The notes under the pieces were generated by a model that searched no databases, was not told the origin of the DNA, and saw nothing but the letters and a program-made list of their open reading frames with translations. The position numbers and the translations under genes were made by a program. Of a DNA stretch of 64,000 nucleotides, positions 53,705 to 61,927 are shown one piece after another. This DNA comes from Bacillota bacterium (GTDB lineage: Bacteria > Bacillota > Negativicutes > CTSoil-072). Numbering within the stretch: position 1 is the stretch's first letter; each line of letters opens with the position of its first letter. The stretch covers positions 235,221 to 299,220 of the forward strand of contig JAGFZV010000002.1 in the NCBI GenBank assembly GCA_017889545.1, read 5' to 3'.

Positions 53705-55355
53705 CGTAGGCGGTACGTTTACCGATGCGGTTGTCATTGCCAATGGTGAGATCCTGGCACAGGCCAAGGCGCCGACTACGCATACGGATTTGCTGAGTGG
53801 GATCCTTGCGGCGGTCGATCTGGTCATGCATGGTATGGTCTGCTCCGGAGTTGAACGCGTGGCGCTTTCCACTACGATTGTTACGAATGCCGTCGTACAG
53901 GGCAAAACAGATACGGTAGGGTTGCTTCTGCTGCCGGGCCCGGGTGTCAATCTGAACAAGATGCTGCCCGAATTGCCGATCACCCTTGCCGGTTATGTCG
54001 ATCATCGCGGGCGGGAAACATCCCTGCCGGATGAAAAGGAAGTGATCAAGGCGTGCGAGCAATTGCAAGACCGGTCAGCCTTGGCGGTTGTCGGCAAGTT
54101 TGCCGTACGCAATCCCCGTCAGGAACTGCAGGTTGCCCGATGGGTGAAAGAGCAACTGCCGGGGCGGCACGTTACAGCGGGATCGAGTATTTCCGGAGCG
54201 CTGAATTTCTGGCGCAGAACCAATTCTGCTTATTATAACTCGGCAGTTCATCGCCACTTCGGCGAATTCTCGACTGCGATTACAACTGCCCTGCAGCAAC
54301 GGCAAATTACTGCACCGGTTTTTGTACTGAAGGCCGATGGGGGGACGTTGCCGCTTGTCGTTGCGGAGCAAAATCCGGTAGAAACGATTTTTACCGGACC
54401 GGCCGCAAGCGTATTAGGCATCATGGCCATGACAGCGCCGTCCGGAGAGACGGTTTCCCTTGACGTTGGCGGAACCACTACCGATATTGCCTTGTGGCAG
54501 GATGGATTGCCTTTGTTTGCTTCCCGTGGCGCTAGGATTAATGGATTTCCCACTGCGGTAAGGGCCTTTTGGATGCGCTCCGTGGGAATAGGCGGAGACA
54601 GTTTTGTCCGCTGGGAAGGCGAGCAAATAAAGGTGGGTCCGATGCGTCTCGGGCCGGCCATGGCACTGGGCGGAGAATATCCAACGGTATCTGATGCATT
54701 GATTGTTGCCGGGCATGTGCATTTTGGCGATCGCGCTGCGGCAATGAAGGCGATGGAAAAATTAACGCGTAATGGCGGATCATCTGAAAATACCGCTGCC
54801 TTGGTGCTGGAAGCGGCAGCGACGATTATTCATCAAGAAATTGATGCGATGATCCTTGAACAAGCGGCGGAACCGGTGTACAAAGTGGATGATATTATTA
54901 ATGGGCGGCCGATTGCGCCGGAATTATTGATTGGCGTAGGCGGAGCCGCACCCGGATTAGCGCCTTTAGTAGCTAAAATAAGAGGAATTGACTATCAAAC
55001 GCCGCCCGGAGCCATGGTGGCGAATGCTGTTGGCGCAGCGGTTGCCAGACCGACTACGGAAGTGACCTTGCGTGCCGATACATCACAAGGAATTTACACC
55101 GTGGCTGAACTGGGATTGCGGCAAAAATTGACCAAACGAAGCTTGACGCCGACGGATGTACGCGATTTGGCCAGGCAGCATCTGAGAGAACGCGCTGTGC
55201 AATCAGGAATCAACTTTGAAACTGCGGAAGTAGTCTATGAAGAAGAATTCAATTTGGTGCGGGGCTTCAGTACCATCGGCAAAATCCTAACCTGTCGTCT
55301 GCAGGTAAAACCCGGAGTTCTCCGGGCAATTTGCGGCAAGGAGGGAGTTCTATGA
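53688..55355 (+). CDS. Hydantoinase/oxoprolinase-family ATPase
   Basis: A 555-residue HyuA-type protein: hydantoinase A N-terminal block (GIDVGGTFTDAVV at 4-16, STTIVTNAVVQGK near 63) and the main domain with SLDVGGTTTDIALW near 257 and GVGGAAPGLAPLV near 425. HyuA proteins hydrolyse cyclic amides (hydantoins, 5-oxoproline) or carboxylate ketones with ATP. It is shorter than full HyuA (about 690), lacking much of the C-terminal domain, and no HyuB is present. ATG 53688 follows GGGGGA; the start overlaps the activase gene and the stop overlaps the next gene (ATGA), so the genes are co-translated. Confidence 0.88.
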   Translation: MWLGIDVGGTFTDAVVIANGEILAQAKAPTTHTDLLSGILAAVDLVMHGMVCSGVERVALSTTIVTNAVVQGKTDTVGLLLLPGPGVNLNKMLPELPITLAGYVDHRGRETSLPDEKEVIKACEQLQDRSALAVVGKFAVRNPRQELQVARWVKEQLPGRHVTAGSSISGALNFWRRTNSAYYNSAVHRHFGEFSTAITTALQQRQITAPVFVLKADGGTLPLVVAEQNPVETIFTGPAASVLGIMAMTAPSGETVSLDVGGTTTDIALWQDGLPLFASRGARINGFPTAVRAFWMRSVGIGGDSFVRWEGEQIKVGPMRLGPAMALGGEYPTVSDALIVAGHVHFGDRAAAMKAMEKLTRNGGSSENTAALVLEAAATIIHQEIDAMILEQAAEPVYKVDDIINGRPIAPELLIGVGGAAPGLAPLVAKIRGIDYQTPPGAMVANAVGAAVARPTTEVTLRADTSQGIYTVAELGLRQKLTKRSLTPTDVRDLARQHLRERAVQSGINFETAEVVYEEEFNLVRGFSTIGKILTCRLQVKPGVLRAICGKEGVL

Positions 55356-56674
55356 GCGGAAAGCCTTTGGGATTGGTGTTTTTCCCTGCATTTGACTGGG
55401 CGATCAGTCCGACACATCCGGAACGTGAGGAACGGCTTCTCTACACACGTGACCAGATTGTCGAAGAAGGCCTCCTGGATATGGATACGATCCGGGAGTA
55501 TAAACCGAGGCTGGCTTTACGGGAGGATCTGGAGCGTGTTCATGTCTGCGTTCCGAACATCATGTCGCTGATTACGGATGCCCACCGGGTATCGGCCGGC
55601 GGCGCAATTACTGCGGCAGAAGCCGTGATGCGCGGCGAAACGGCCCGTTCTTTTGCTTTGGTGCGGCCGCCTGGGCATCATGCGATGCGGGTGGTGCATG
55701 GAACCAGAGGATTTTGCACGATTAATATTGAAGCGATTATGATTGAATACCTTCGCCGCCACTACGGAATTGGAAGAGTAGCCGTTGTGGATACGGATGT
55801 GCATCACGGAGACGGAACACAAGATATTTTTTATCATGATCCGGACACATTGTTCATATCTTTTCATCAAGACGGTCGCACTTTGTATCCGGGTAGTGGT
55901 TTTACTAATGAAATGGGCAGTCCACCGGCTTTTGGCTCAACGATCAACCTGCCGTTGCCGCCGGGGACAAATGATGAAGGATTGCACACGATCCTTGATG
56001 AATTGATTTTGCCGGTGCTGGCGGATTTTCAGCCGGATTTGATTATCAACTCGGCGGGTCAGGATAATCATTACAGCGATCCGCTGGCCAATATGGCGAT
56101 TACGGCCCAGGGGTATGCCCGCTTGGCAGACAAATTGAAGGCGGACATTGCAGTACTGGAAGGTGGCTATTCGATTGAGGATGCGCTGCCTTATGTGAAT
56201 GTCGGCATTATTCTGGCGATGGCTGGAATGGACTACAGCAAAGTGATTGAGCCGGATATCGCCAACAGTGTTCGACATCAGGCGGACAGTACGACCGCAT
56301 ACATACGGAACCTAATCGCGGATAGACGAGCTGTCTGGAATGCCAGAGACAGCCTGCAAAAAGAAGCCATTCAAAAAGCAGGGAACCTCTGGCGGCGTCA
56401 AAAGGGGATTTACTATGATGACAGCGGTATTCAGGAACGGCAAACCGAATCGGTCCATATCTGTCCGCATTGCCGCGGGTACCTGACGATTGCAACAGAA
56501 GCGCAAGGTGGCCGATTTGCTTGCCAATCAGCCTTTATTGCAGTGAGCTGGCGGGATTCATGCGGGCGCTGTCGTGCGGCGGCCCGTGATGAAGTAATGC
56601 AGGCAAAAAAACAAAGACAATATCAACATTATTTTCTGCAAGATTTGTATCAGGATACATTGGAAAAGATATAA
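55352..56674 (+). CDS. HDAC/AcuC-like amidohydrolase with C-terminal zinc ribbon
   Basis: A 440-residue arginase-deacetylase fold protein. Active-site marks: His109-His110 in PPGHHAMR, Asp149 and His151-152 in [24 protein letters not shown] near 169-180 and [13 protein letters not shown] near 231. These match zinc-dependent deacetylases such as AcuC and acetylpolyamine amidohydrolase. An extra C-terminal domain (from about 368) holds CPHC and CGRC pairs, a zinc ribbon not usual in AcuC. ATG 55352 overlaps the previous stop (ATGA) and follows AAGGAGGG. Confidence 0.9.
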   Translation: MSGKPLGLVFFPAFDWAISPTHPEREERLLYTRDQIVEEGLLDMDTIREYKPRLALREDLERVHVCVPNIMSLITDAHRVSAGGAITAAEAVMRGETARSFALVRPPGHHAMRVVHGTRGFCTINIEAIMIEYLRRHYGIGRVAVVDTDVHHGDGTQDIFYHDPDTLFISFHQDGRTLYPGSGFTNEMGSPPAFGSTINLPLPPGTNDEGLHTILDELILPVLADFQPDLIINSAGQDNHYSDPLANMAITAQGYARLADKLKADIAVLEGGYSIEDALPYVNVGIILAMAGMDYSKVIEPDIANSVRHQADSTTAYIRNLIADRRAVWNARDSLQKEAIQKAGNLWRRQKGIYYDDSGIQERQTESVHICPHCRGYLTIATEAQGGRFACQSAFIAVSWRDSCGRCRAAARDEVMQAKKQRQYQHYFLQDLYQDTLEKI

Positions 56675-56687
56675 GGGGGCAGTAACA

Positions 56688-57431
56688 ATGGCAAGAACAG
56701 ATGGCCGATCTGCGCTGGATATGCGGCAGATCAAGATTACACGCAATTATTTAAAATATCCGGAAGGATCCGTGTTGATTGAAGTCGGCGATACAAAAGT
56801 GATATGCGCCGCAAGCATTGAAGAAAAAGTACCGCAGTTTATGAAGGGCACAGGACAAGGCTGGATTACGGCGGAATATTCCCTTTTGCCGCGTTCGACG
56901 CAAACGCGAAATATTCGCGAAGCTGCGAAAGGAAAGATGAGCGGCCGGACCCACGAAATCCAGAGACTGATCGGCCGGGCGCTGCGCAGCGTGGTTGACA
57001 TGAAAGCATTAGGAGAGCGAACCATTTGGATCGACTGCGATGTGATCCAAGCAGACGGTGGGACCAGAACCGCTTCGATTACAGGCGCTTTTATCGCCTT
57101 GGTTGATGCTGTGAATTCCATTTACACCAACATGGATAAACCATTTCCGGTACAGGATTTTTTGGCGGCTGTCAGCGTCGGGGTAGTAAATGAAGAAGTT
57201 TTGCTGGACCTTTGTTATACGGAAGATTCGAGTGCAATTGTCGATATGAACCTCGTCATGACCGGTTCACAGCAGATTGTAGAAATTCAGGGAACCGGTG
57301 AAAAACGTTCCTTCACCAAAGCGGAAATGACCGCGATGCTGGCTGCGGCGGAAGAAGGGATCGCTGATTTGATTAATTATCAAAAAGAGATTTTGGGACC
57401 ACTGTCCTGGCGGATTGGGCACGCGCCATGA
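56688..57431 (+). CDS. rph: Ribonuclease PH
   Basis: Phosphorolytic 3'-to-5' exoribonuclease that trims tRNA precursors. It has 247 residues, with start [12 protein letters not shown], the RNA-binding stretch [19 protein letters not shown] near 86-104, [19 protein letters not shown] near 116-134 and [10 protein letters not shown] near 171. ATG 56688 follows AAGGGGG, 13 bases after the HDAC-like gene. Its stop overlaps the rdgB start (ATGA). Confidence 0.97.
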   Translation: MARTDGRSALDMRQIKITRNYLKYPEGSVLIEVGDTKVICAASIEEKVPQFMKGTGQGWITAEYSLLPRSTQTRNIREAAKGKMSGRTHEIQRLIGRALRSVVDMKALGERTIWIDCDVIQADGGTRTASITGAFIALVDAVNSIYTNMDKPFPVQDFLAAVSVGVVNEEVLLDLCYTEDSSAIVDMNLVMTGSQQIVEIQGTGEKRSFTKAEMTAMLAAAEEGIADLINYQKEILGPLSWRIGHAP

Positions 57432-58036
57432 AACAGATGGTAATTGCAAGCACCAATCAAGGGAAAATATCGGAAATTCGTGCGGCATTTCAAGGGTTGC
57501 CGGTAGAAATTCATTCCTTGGCGGAATTTGGAACAATCCCGGAAGTTGAAGAAACCGGCAAAACATTTGCCGAAAATGCGCTGTTGAAAGCCCGCTATTA
57601 TGTCGAGCACACCGGCATGGCTTGCTTGGCGGATGATTCCGGGCTTGAGGTAGATGCCTTAGCAGGAGCGCCCGGCGTATATTCGGCGCGCTTTGCCGGT
57701 GATGCGGCATCAGATGAAAAGAATAATCAAAAACTCCTTGCGGCGTTGTATGGCATTCCGGAGGCGCAGAGAAGCGCGCGTTTTCGCTGTGTTTTGGCAT
57801 TTCTGGATGCTGACGAAGCAGTGATTACTGCGGACGGCACGTGCGAAGGAAGAATTTTGGAAGCGCCCCGGGGCAAAGGCGGCTTTGGGTATGATCCGTT
57901 ATTTTATATGCCGAAACTTGACGCTACATTATCGGAAATCTCCATAACGGAAAAAAATGCAGTGAGTCATCGGGGACAAGCGTTGAAGGTTATGGCAAAA
58001 AAACTGGCAGAGTATTTTGCTCAAGAGGAGGCGTAA
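57428..58036 (+). CDS. rdgB: XTP/dITP pyrophosphatase (RdgB/HAM1)
   Basis: Removes non-canonical purine nucleotides (XTP, dITP) from the pool. The 202-residue protein has the N-terminal [11 protein letters not shown] motif at 6-16, [10 protein letters not shown] near 49-58, [23 protein letters not shown] at about 65-87 split by the usual loop, and [11 protein letters not shown] near 148-158. It is translationally coupled to rph, the common arrangement. Confidence 0.96.
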   Translation: MKQMVIASTNQGKISEIRAAFQGLPVEIHSLAEFGTIPEVEETGKTFAENALLKARYYVEHTGMACLADDSGLEVDALAGAPGVYSARFAGDAASDEKNNQKLLAALYGIPEAQRSARFRCVLAFLDADEAVITADGTCEGRILEAPRGKGGFGYDPLFYMPKLDATLSEISITEKNAVSHRGQALKVMAKKLAEYFAQEEA

Positions 58037-58041
58037 TCAGG

Positions 58042-58506
58042 ATGCAGGGAGATGGTTCAGTATCGAATTCAGGCGGTGAGTGGGTTGCGACGCCGGCAAG
58101 CCTTGTTCTTCGTGTCGCAGCCACAATTGTTGATTGGTTCATTTTGTTATTTTCCAGCGCTTTTTTATCTGTATTGCCGGAAGCCACTTTGCAACATGAA
58201 AATACGGTTTTGTCAATTACAATGGTTGCCAGTTTTATATACTATACATTTTTTGAAGGAACATTTGGCGCAACTCCAGGAAAAATGCTGGTGGGCCTTA
58301 AGGTGGTTCGAGGCGATGGAGAGCGTATTGGCTATAAAGAAGCTGTTATTCGCACCGTTATGCGTCTGATAGACATGTTGCCGGCTTTCTATATTGTTGG
58401 GGTCATATCGGTATTGATGTCTTCACGAAACCAGCGCTTGGGCGACCGGGTGGCCGGAACATTGGTTGTCAAAGGAATTTGGTTGAAATTCGGTAAAAAA
58501 AGCTGA
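58042..58506 (+). CDS. RDD-family membrane protein
   Basis: A 154-residue RDD protein with three hydrophobic helices; the Arg-Asp-Asp signature is relaxed here (LRVAATIVDWFILLF near 23-37), followed by the conserved FEGTFGATPGKMLVGLKVV near 72-90 and the C-terminal QRLGDRVAGTLVV segment. Function unknown; the family is linked to transport or osmotic stress. ATG 58042 follows GAGGAGG, five bases after rdgB. Confidence 0.88.
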   Translation: MQGDGSVSNSGGEWVATPASLVLRVAATIVDWFILLFSSAFLSVLPEATLQHENTVLSITMVASFIYYTFFEGTFGATPGKMLVGLKVVRGDGERIGYKEAVIRTVMRLIDMLPAFYIVGVISVLMSSRNQRLGDRVAGTLVVKGIWLKFGKKS

Positions 58507-58558
58507 AGCGGTCAAAAAAGATTTCATCCAATTTGCTATATCTTGGCCTTCTGTACTA

Positions 58559-58588
58559 TTGACATCCCGCTAGAGAATAAGGTATAAT
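58559..58588 (+). promoter_or_regulatory. Promoter of the tRNA-Pro/tRNA-Gly unit
   Basis: Consensus TTGACA (58559-58564) and TATAAT (58583-58588), spacer 18. Confidence 0.9.
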
Positions 58589-58603
58589 ACAATTCGTGGT
58601 TGA

Positions 58604-58680
58604 CGGGGCGTGGCTCAGCTTGGTAGAGCACCTGGCTTGGGACCAGGGGGTCGCAGGTTCAAATCCTGCCGCTCCGACCA
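58604..58680 (+). tRNA. tRNA-Pro (anticodon TGG)
   Basis: Full cloverleaf: acceptor CGGGGCG/CGCTCCG, anticodon stem CCTGG/CCAGG with loop CTTGGGA (TGG), T-arm GCAGG-TTCAAAT-CCTGC, and encoded CCA. Confidence 0.97.
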
Positions 58681-58716
58681 GAAATTTAGCGGATATAATG
58701 ATATATCGGTCAAGAC

Positions 58717-58790
58717 GCGGGTGTAGCTCAATGGTAGAGCGCTAGCCTTCCAAGCTAGTTACGAGGGTTCGATTCCCTTCACCCGCTCCA
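58717..58790 (+). tRNA. tRNA-Gly (anticodon TCC)
   Basis: Full cloverleaf: acceptor GCGGGTG/CACCCGC, anticodon stem CTAGC/GCTAG with loop CTTCCAA (TCC), T-arm GAGGG-TTCGATT-CCCTT, and encoded CCA. Confidence 0.97.
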
Positions 58791-58825
58791 TTTTGTTAAC
58801 AGGCTCTTGTATTTCCCAGGTTTGT

Positions 58826-58849
58826 CCCTGGAAAATGCAGGGGTTTTTT
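58826..58849 (+). terminator. Weak terminator after tRNA-Gly
   Basis: Short stem CCCTG/CAGGG with a seven-base loop, then GTTTTTT. The stem is only 5 bp, so strength is uncertain. Confidence 0.5.
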
Positions 58850-59010
58850 GTATTGCAAAAAATGCAGAGAGTTACATTTTATAATGCGTAAATTTGCTAA
58901 GAAATCAAGATAAAAATAAACGATGAAATTTAAAATATACAGAATACACAAAAAACGTTAAAGGAATTTTCGGAATATTTATAGAAATATTTATTTGATT
59001 TTACATTTAG

Positions 59011-59039
59011 AACGATGTTCTGCTGTTGGAAACGATGTT
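59011..59039 (+). promoter_or_regulatory. AACGATGTT direct repeats upstream of larA paralog 2
   Basis: Two identical 9-base copies at 59011-59019 and 59031-59039, exactly 20 bases (two helical turns) apart, about 55 bases before the start codon. A possible activator or repressor site. Confidence 0.45.
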
Positions 59040-59093
59040 GTTTAGAAGCTTTAAATGTGCAATCATGGAAAGATAAAATTGGAGGGATATGAA

Positions 59094-60389
59094 GTGGCGG
59101 ACGTAGTTTTTGAGTTTGGTTATGGACATGGCAAAATGGAGCTCGCTTTACCGGAAGAAAAAATTATTAACAATGTGTTGGGCAAACCCTGTCCAGCCAT
59201 TGCGGATGTGCCTGCGGCCGTACGGGACGTACTCCGTAACCCGATTGGAACACCGCCGCTGCAAGAGGTTGTTAAACCAGGCGATACGGTCGCCATCGTT
59301 GTCAGTGATATTACGCGCGCCTGGGTTAAATTTGATCAATTCATCCCGGTAATTCTGGATGAATTGAATGAGGCAGGAGTTCCTGATCAAAATGTATTTG
59401 TTGTAGTTGCTCCCGGAGCGCATCGATTGAACACAAAAGAAGAGTTTGTCATACTATGCGGTGAAACGGTTTGCCATCGTGTTGAAATCTATAACCATAA
59501 CTGTCATGATGAGAAGGAATTGGTGTATACAGGCAAAACACCGGGCGGGGTCGATTGCTATATCAACAGGAGAGTGGCGGAAGCTGACAAAATGATTTTG
59601 ACCGGCGGCATTGTGCATCATCTAATGGCTGGGTTCGGGGGCGGACGAAAAGCGATTTTGCCAGGCATTAGCGGGTTTAAGACGATACAGGGCAATCACT
59701 TGTTCTGCATGAATAAAGAGGTAGGCAAAGGCTTGAACCCCAACTGTGTTTCCCGCAAGCTTGAAGGGAATGAAATGCACGAAGATATGGTTGAACAAGC
59801 GAAACTGGCAAAGCCTGCCTTTTTGCTGAATGCTATTTTTACGCCGGAAAACAATTTTGCCCGTTTTGTCGCTGGACATTGGAATGAGGCGTGGCTGGCC
59901 GGGACAAAAATGGTGGATGAAATTTACGGCGTTACGATCTCTGCACAGGCGGATCTTGTGGTAGCCAGTTCCGGCGGTTTCCCGAAAGATATCAACTTGT
60001 ATCAGGGCGTAAAGACAATTGACAATGCGTATATGGCAACTAAGCCGGGCGGAGTGATTATTTGCTTCCTGGAATTGCCCGATATTATGGAACCGGCTGA
60101 ATTCAGCGATTGGTTCAAATTCCCAACGATGCTGGAACATGAAATGGCCTTGCGCAAAAACTTTACTATTCCGGGATTCTTGGCTTATAAATTATTGGAC
60201 ATCGCCCGTCAGGTTTCGTTGATTATTGTTACCAAAGAGGAAAATGCCGATTTTATTCGTAAGGCAGGAATGATTCCAGCGGTTACGGCTGAAGAGGCTT
60301 TTGCCATTGCCAAAGAGAAATTAGGAAAAGAAGACTATACGATTACGATTATGACGGCTTCCGCGAATACCGTTCCCGTGCTGGAATAA
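59094..60389 (+). CDS. LarA-family nickel-pincer racemase/epimerase (paralog 2)
   Basis: A 431-residue LarA-family protein. The four residues that matter in Lactobacillus LarA are all present with an offset of two: His110 (GAHRLN), His176 and Lys186 (HHLMAGFGGGRKAILPG) and His202 (GNHLF). GTG 59094 is seven bases after GGAGGG; an in-frame start at 59055 lacks a ribosome-binding site. It differs clearly from paralog 1 at 17.7 kb, so they may use different 2-hydroxyacids. No larB, larC, larE or lactate permease gene is near. Confidence 0.88.
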   Translation: MADVVFEFGYGHGKMELALPEEKIINNVLGKPCPAIADVPAAVRDVLRNPIGTPPLQEVVKPGDTVAIVVSDITRAWVKFDQFIPVILDELNEAGVPDQNVFVVVAPGAHRLNTKEEFVILCGETVCHRVEIYNHNCHDEKELVYTGKTPGGVDCYINRRVAEADKMILTGGIVHHLMAGFGGGRKAILPGISGFKTIQGNHLFCMNKEVGKGLNPNCVSRKLEGNEMHEDMVEQAKLAKPAFLLNAIFTPENNFARFVAGHWNEAWLAGTKMVDEIYGVTISAQADLVVASSGGFPKDINLYQGVKTIDNAYMATKPGGVIICFLELPDIMEPAEFSDWFKFPTMLEHEMALRKNFTIPGFLAYKLLDIARQVSLIIVTKEENADFIRKAGMIPAVTAEEAFAIAKEKLGKEDYTITIMTASANTVPVLE

Positions 60390-60426
60390 CCAACCAGATA
60401 TCTTTTGTGAAAAACAAGAGGGTGAA

Positions 60427-60456
60427 TTGACATTCAGGGTATGACGATGTTATAAT
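60427..60456 (+). promoter_or_regulatory. Promoter of tRNA-Arg (TCT)
   Basis: Consensus TTGACA (60427-60432) and TATAAT (60451-60456), spacer 18. Confidence 0.88.
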
Positions 60457-60509
60457 ACTTCTTGTTTCAATGTGACCGGAATAGCCGACGCATTGCTTCC
60501 AATTTCATT

Positions 60510-60585
60510 GCGCTTGTAGCTCAGGGGATAGAGCAACGGACTTCTAATCCGTTGGCCGTAGGTTCGATTCCTACCAAGCGCACCA
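60510..60585 (+). tRNA. tRNA-Arg (anticodon TCT)
   Basis: Full cloverleaf: acceptor GCGCTTG/CAAGCGC, anticodon stem ACGGA/TCCGT with loop CTTCTAA (TCT), T-arm GTAGG-TTCGATT-CCTAC, and encoded CCA. A LysR gene remnant starts about 100 bases past its 3' end. Confidence 0.97.
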
Positions 60586-60683
60586 GTAAAATCAAGGGTT
60601 TGCAGCGATGCAGACCCATTTATTATGTAAACTGTGGTGTTTATTTTTTCCTTGGCTTTTTCTTTAGATTTTTCAATTGCCGT

Positions 60684-60833
60684 ATTTATTGTAACATGTC
60701 TGCCCAGTTCTTTTTCACGTAATTGAATTTGCTGTCTCAACGGTGGCCGAGTGATATGTAGCCGTTTAGAAGCCTTTGTTATTTGTCCTTCTTCGGCGAC
60801 AGCAAGAAAGTACTTAAGTTGACGAATGTCTAT
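60684..60833 (-). pseudogene. Remnant of a LysR-type regulator gene (DNA-binding domain only)
   Basis: Minus-strand translation from 60833 gives about 50 residues matching a LysR N-terminal helix-turn-helix: DIRQLKYFLAVAEEGQITKA, then SKRLHITRPPLRQQIQ and an EKELG segment. An AAGGAG ribosome-binding site lies about nine bases before the first codon, but that codon is ATA, not ATG, and an in-frame stop precedes it. After about codon 50 the match to the family ends abruptly and the frame runs on into the tRNA-Arg without LysR-like sequence. The gene has therefore lost its start codon and its whole effector domain. Confidence 0.8.
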
Positions 60834-61148
60834 GTGAATAACTCCTTACTGCTTGATATTCGGAATTAAAATATCAGGCGGTTTAATTTTAAATATTTTT
60901 AATATGTCTAATACGGTGTTATGATTATACACACTCGAAGTAAATTCATCAACAAGATGAGATGATTTTATTATGAGCAATCTTGGAAAAAGGTGGAATT
61001 ATATCCATTTTGTTTTATAGTTAACGTGAGTATAATTCTTTTGGATAAGTGGGTTTGTAATTTTTCAAGGTTAACTAGTTGGGCCCTAGAAATGCATTTT
61101 AACTTGACTGCTTACACTTCCCTTAAAATGGCTGGCTTTTTATTTAAT
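60834..61148. other. AT-rich region without genes
   Basis: About 315 AT-rich bases between the LysR remnant and the promoter region of the His/Gln-rich protein gene. I see no reading frame with a ribosome-binding site. Confidence 0.5.
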
Positions 61149-61192
61149 TTTCACAAAAACGTCACAAATTTATCACATATTTATGTTATATT
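61149..61192 (+). promoter_or_regulatory. Candidate response-regulator box (Pho-like) and -10 box
   Basis: TCACA occurs at 61151, 61162 and 61173, an exact 11-base period, in T/A-rich flanks. A -10 box TATATT (61187-61192) follows, and the last repeats occupy the -35 region. This is the layout of PhoB/PhoP-type activated promoters, where direct repeats of 11 bases replace the -35 box. Confidence 0.5.
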
Positions 61193-61223
61193 AAAAAAAA
61201 CGATCACGATTGGAGGCTACAAA

Positions 61224-61757
61224 ATGCGTAAACTTGTAATTCCGTTGCTGGTATTGTTTGTATTAAGCATGACTTCTGCAGCATTTGCTGCCAATAATGG
61301 GAAAGACGACGAGCATTCAAAACATAATAAACAACAGCAGCAACATCAGGAGAAGCAAAACCATAACCAGCAGCAGCATGAAGATCAGCGAGATTATCAG
61401 GAAAGACATCATGACTGGTCACATTCGGCATACAATAATGAAAATTGGCGGCACTCAGAGAAGCAATTCGAAGGCTCATTTCCTTTTGGCTGGCATGATC
61501 CACACGACCGGTATTACGGAGATCGCGTTGATGATGATCAATGGGTTGGCAGATTTCCGGGATTGCGTCCATATCAATGGCGTGGAGAAGGTTTCTGGTA
61601 CCATAATAAACACGTAACGGATGCAATGTTATTTTATAATGATTCAGACCAATTGGTTAGCGTAGGATTTATGCACGATGGCATATTCATTTTTATACGC
61701 GATGACGGACATAGTTATGAAAACCATGATTCGTTTTTCCTGGTATGGAGACATTAA
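61224..61757 (+). CDS. Secreted His/Gln-rich protein
   Basis: A 177-residue exported protein: signal peptide with AFA-A cleavage at about residue 22, a low-complexity region rich in His, Gln, Asp and Glu (about 24-85), then an aromatic-rich domain (GWHDPHDRYYGDRVDDDQW, then FWYHNKHVTDAMLFY and a C-terminal FLVWRH). The composition suggests metal binding or polyelectrolyte behaviour; no family is recognised. ATG 61224 is seven bases after TGGAGG. The long reading frame upstream of it contains the promoter region and is not part of the protein. Confidence 0.8.
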   Translation: MRKLVIPLLVLFVLSMTSAAFAANNGKDDEHSKHNKQQQQHQEKQNHNQQQHEDQRDYQERHHDWSHSAYNNENWRHSEKQFEGSFPFGWHDPHDRYYGDRVDDDQWVGRFPGLRPYQWRGEGFWYHNKHVTDAMLFYNDSDQLVSVGFMHDGIFIFIRDDGHSYENHDSFFLVWRH

Positions 61758-61785
61758 AATTAGTATAAACTTTCATTGCTAATCT

Positions 61786-61866
61786 TATATTGGGCAAACC
61801 CGTCGAAAGACGGGGACGCAAAGCCATAAGTCTACAGACAGTAGTCTAAGACTGCCAGGTTGCCGC
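61786..61866 (+). promoter_or_regulatory. c-di-GMP-I (GEMM-I) riboswitch aptamer 1
   Basis: Matches the GEMM-I core: GGGCAAACC, a P2 hairpin CCGTC-GAAA-GACGG capped by a GNRA loop, the invariant GGACGCAAAGCC, a P3 stem (AAGTCTAC to GTAGTCT) and the 3' strand CTGCCAGGTTGCCG. The base aligned with Vc2 G20 is G, as in c-di-GMP-binding rather than cGAMP-binding members (numbering from memory). A terminator follows. Confidence 0.93.
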
Positions 61867-61887
61867 TTCAAAGAAGTGATTATTTAG

Positions 61888-61927
61888 GCACCAGCCTTCT
61901 TTTAAAGAAGCTTGGTGCTGTTTGTTT
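61888..61927 (+). terminator. Terminator of riboswitch 1
   Basis: Stem GCACCAGCCTTCTT/AAGAAGCTTGGTGC with a two-base internal mismatch, then TGTTTGTTT. A GAAG segment at 61873-61876, between aptamer and terminator, can pair with CTTC of the terminator arm, a possible antiterminator. Confidence 0.8.

Larger units (their letters stand above)
58791..59093 (+). other. Gene-free region before the second larA-like gene
   Basis: About 300 AT-rich bases without a credible reading frame. It contains a weak terminator for the tRNA unit at 58826-58849 and a pair of AACGATGTT direct repeats at 59011 and 59031. No clear -35/-10 pair is visible. Confidence 0.5.

Noticed and set aside
60993..61223. A 77-residue upstream extension of the His/Gln-rich secreted protein
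   Set aside because: It would hide the signal peptide and covers the TCACA repeats and -10 box. ATG 61224 has a proper ribosome-binding site and starts a normal signal peptide.
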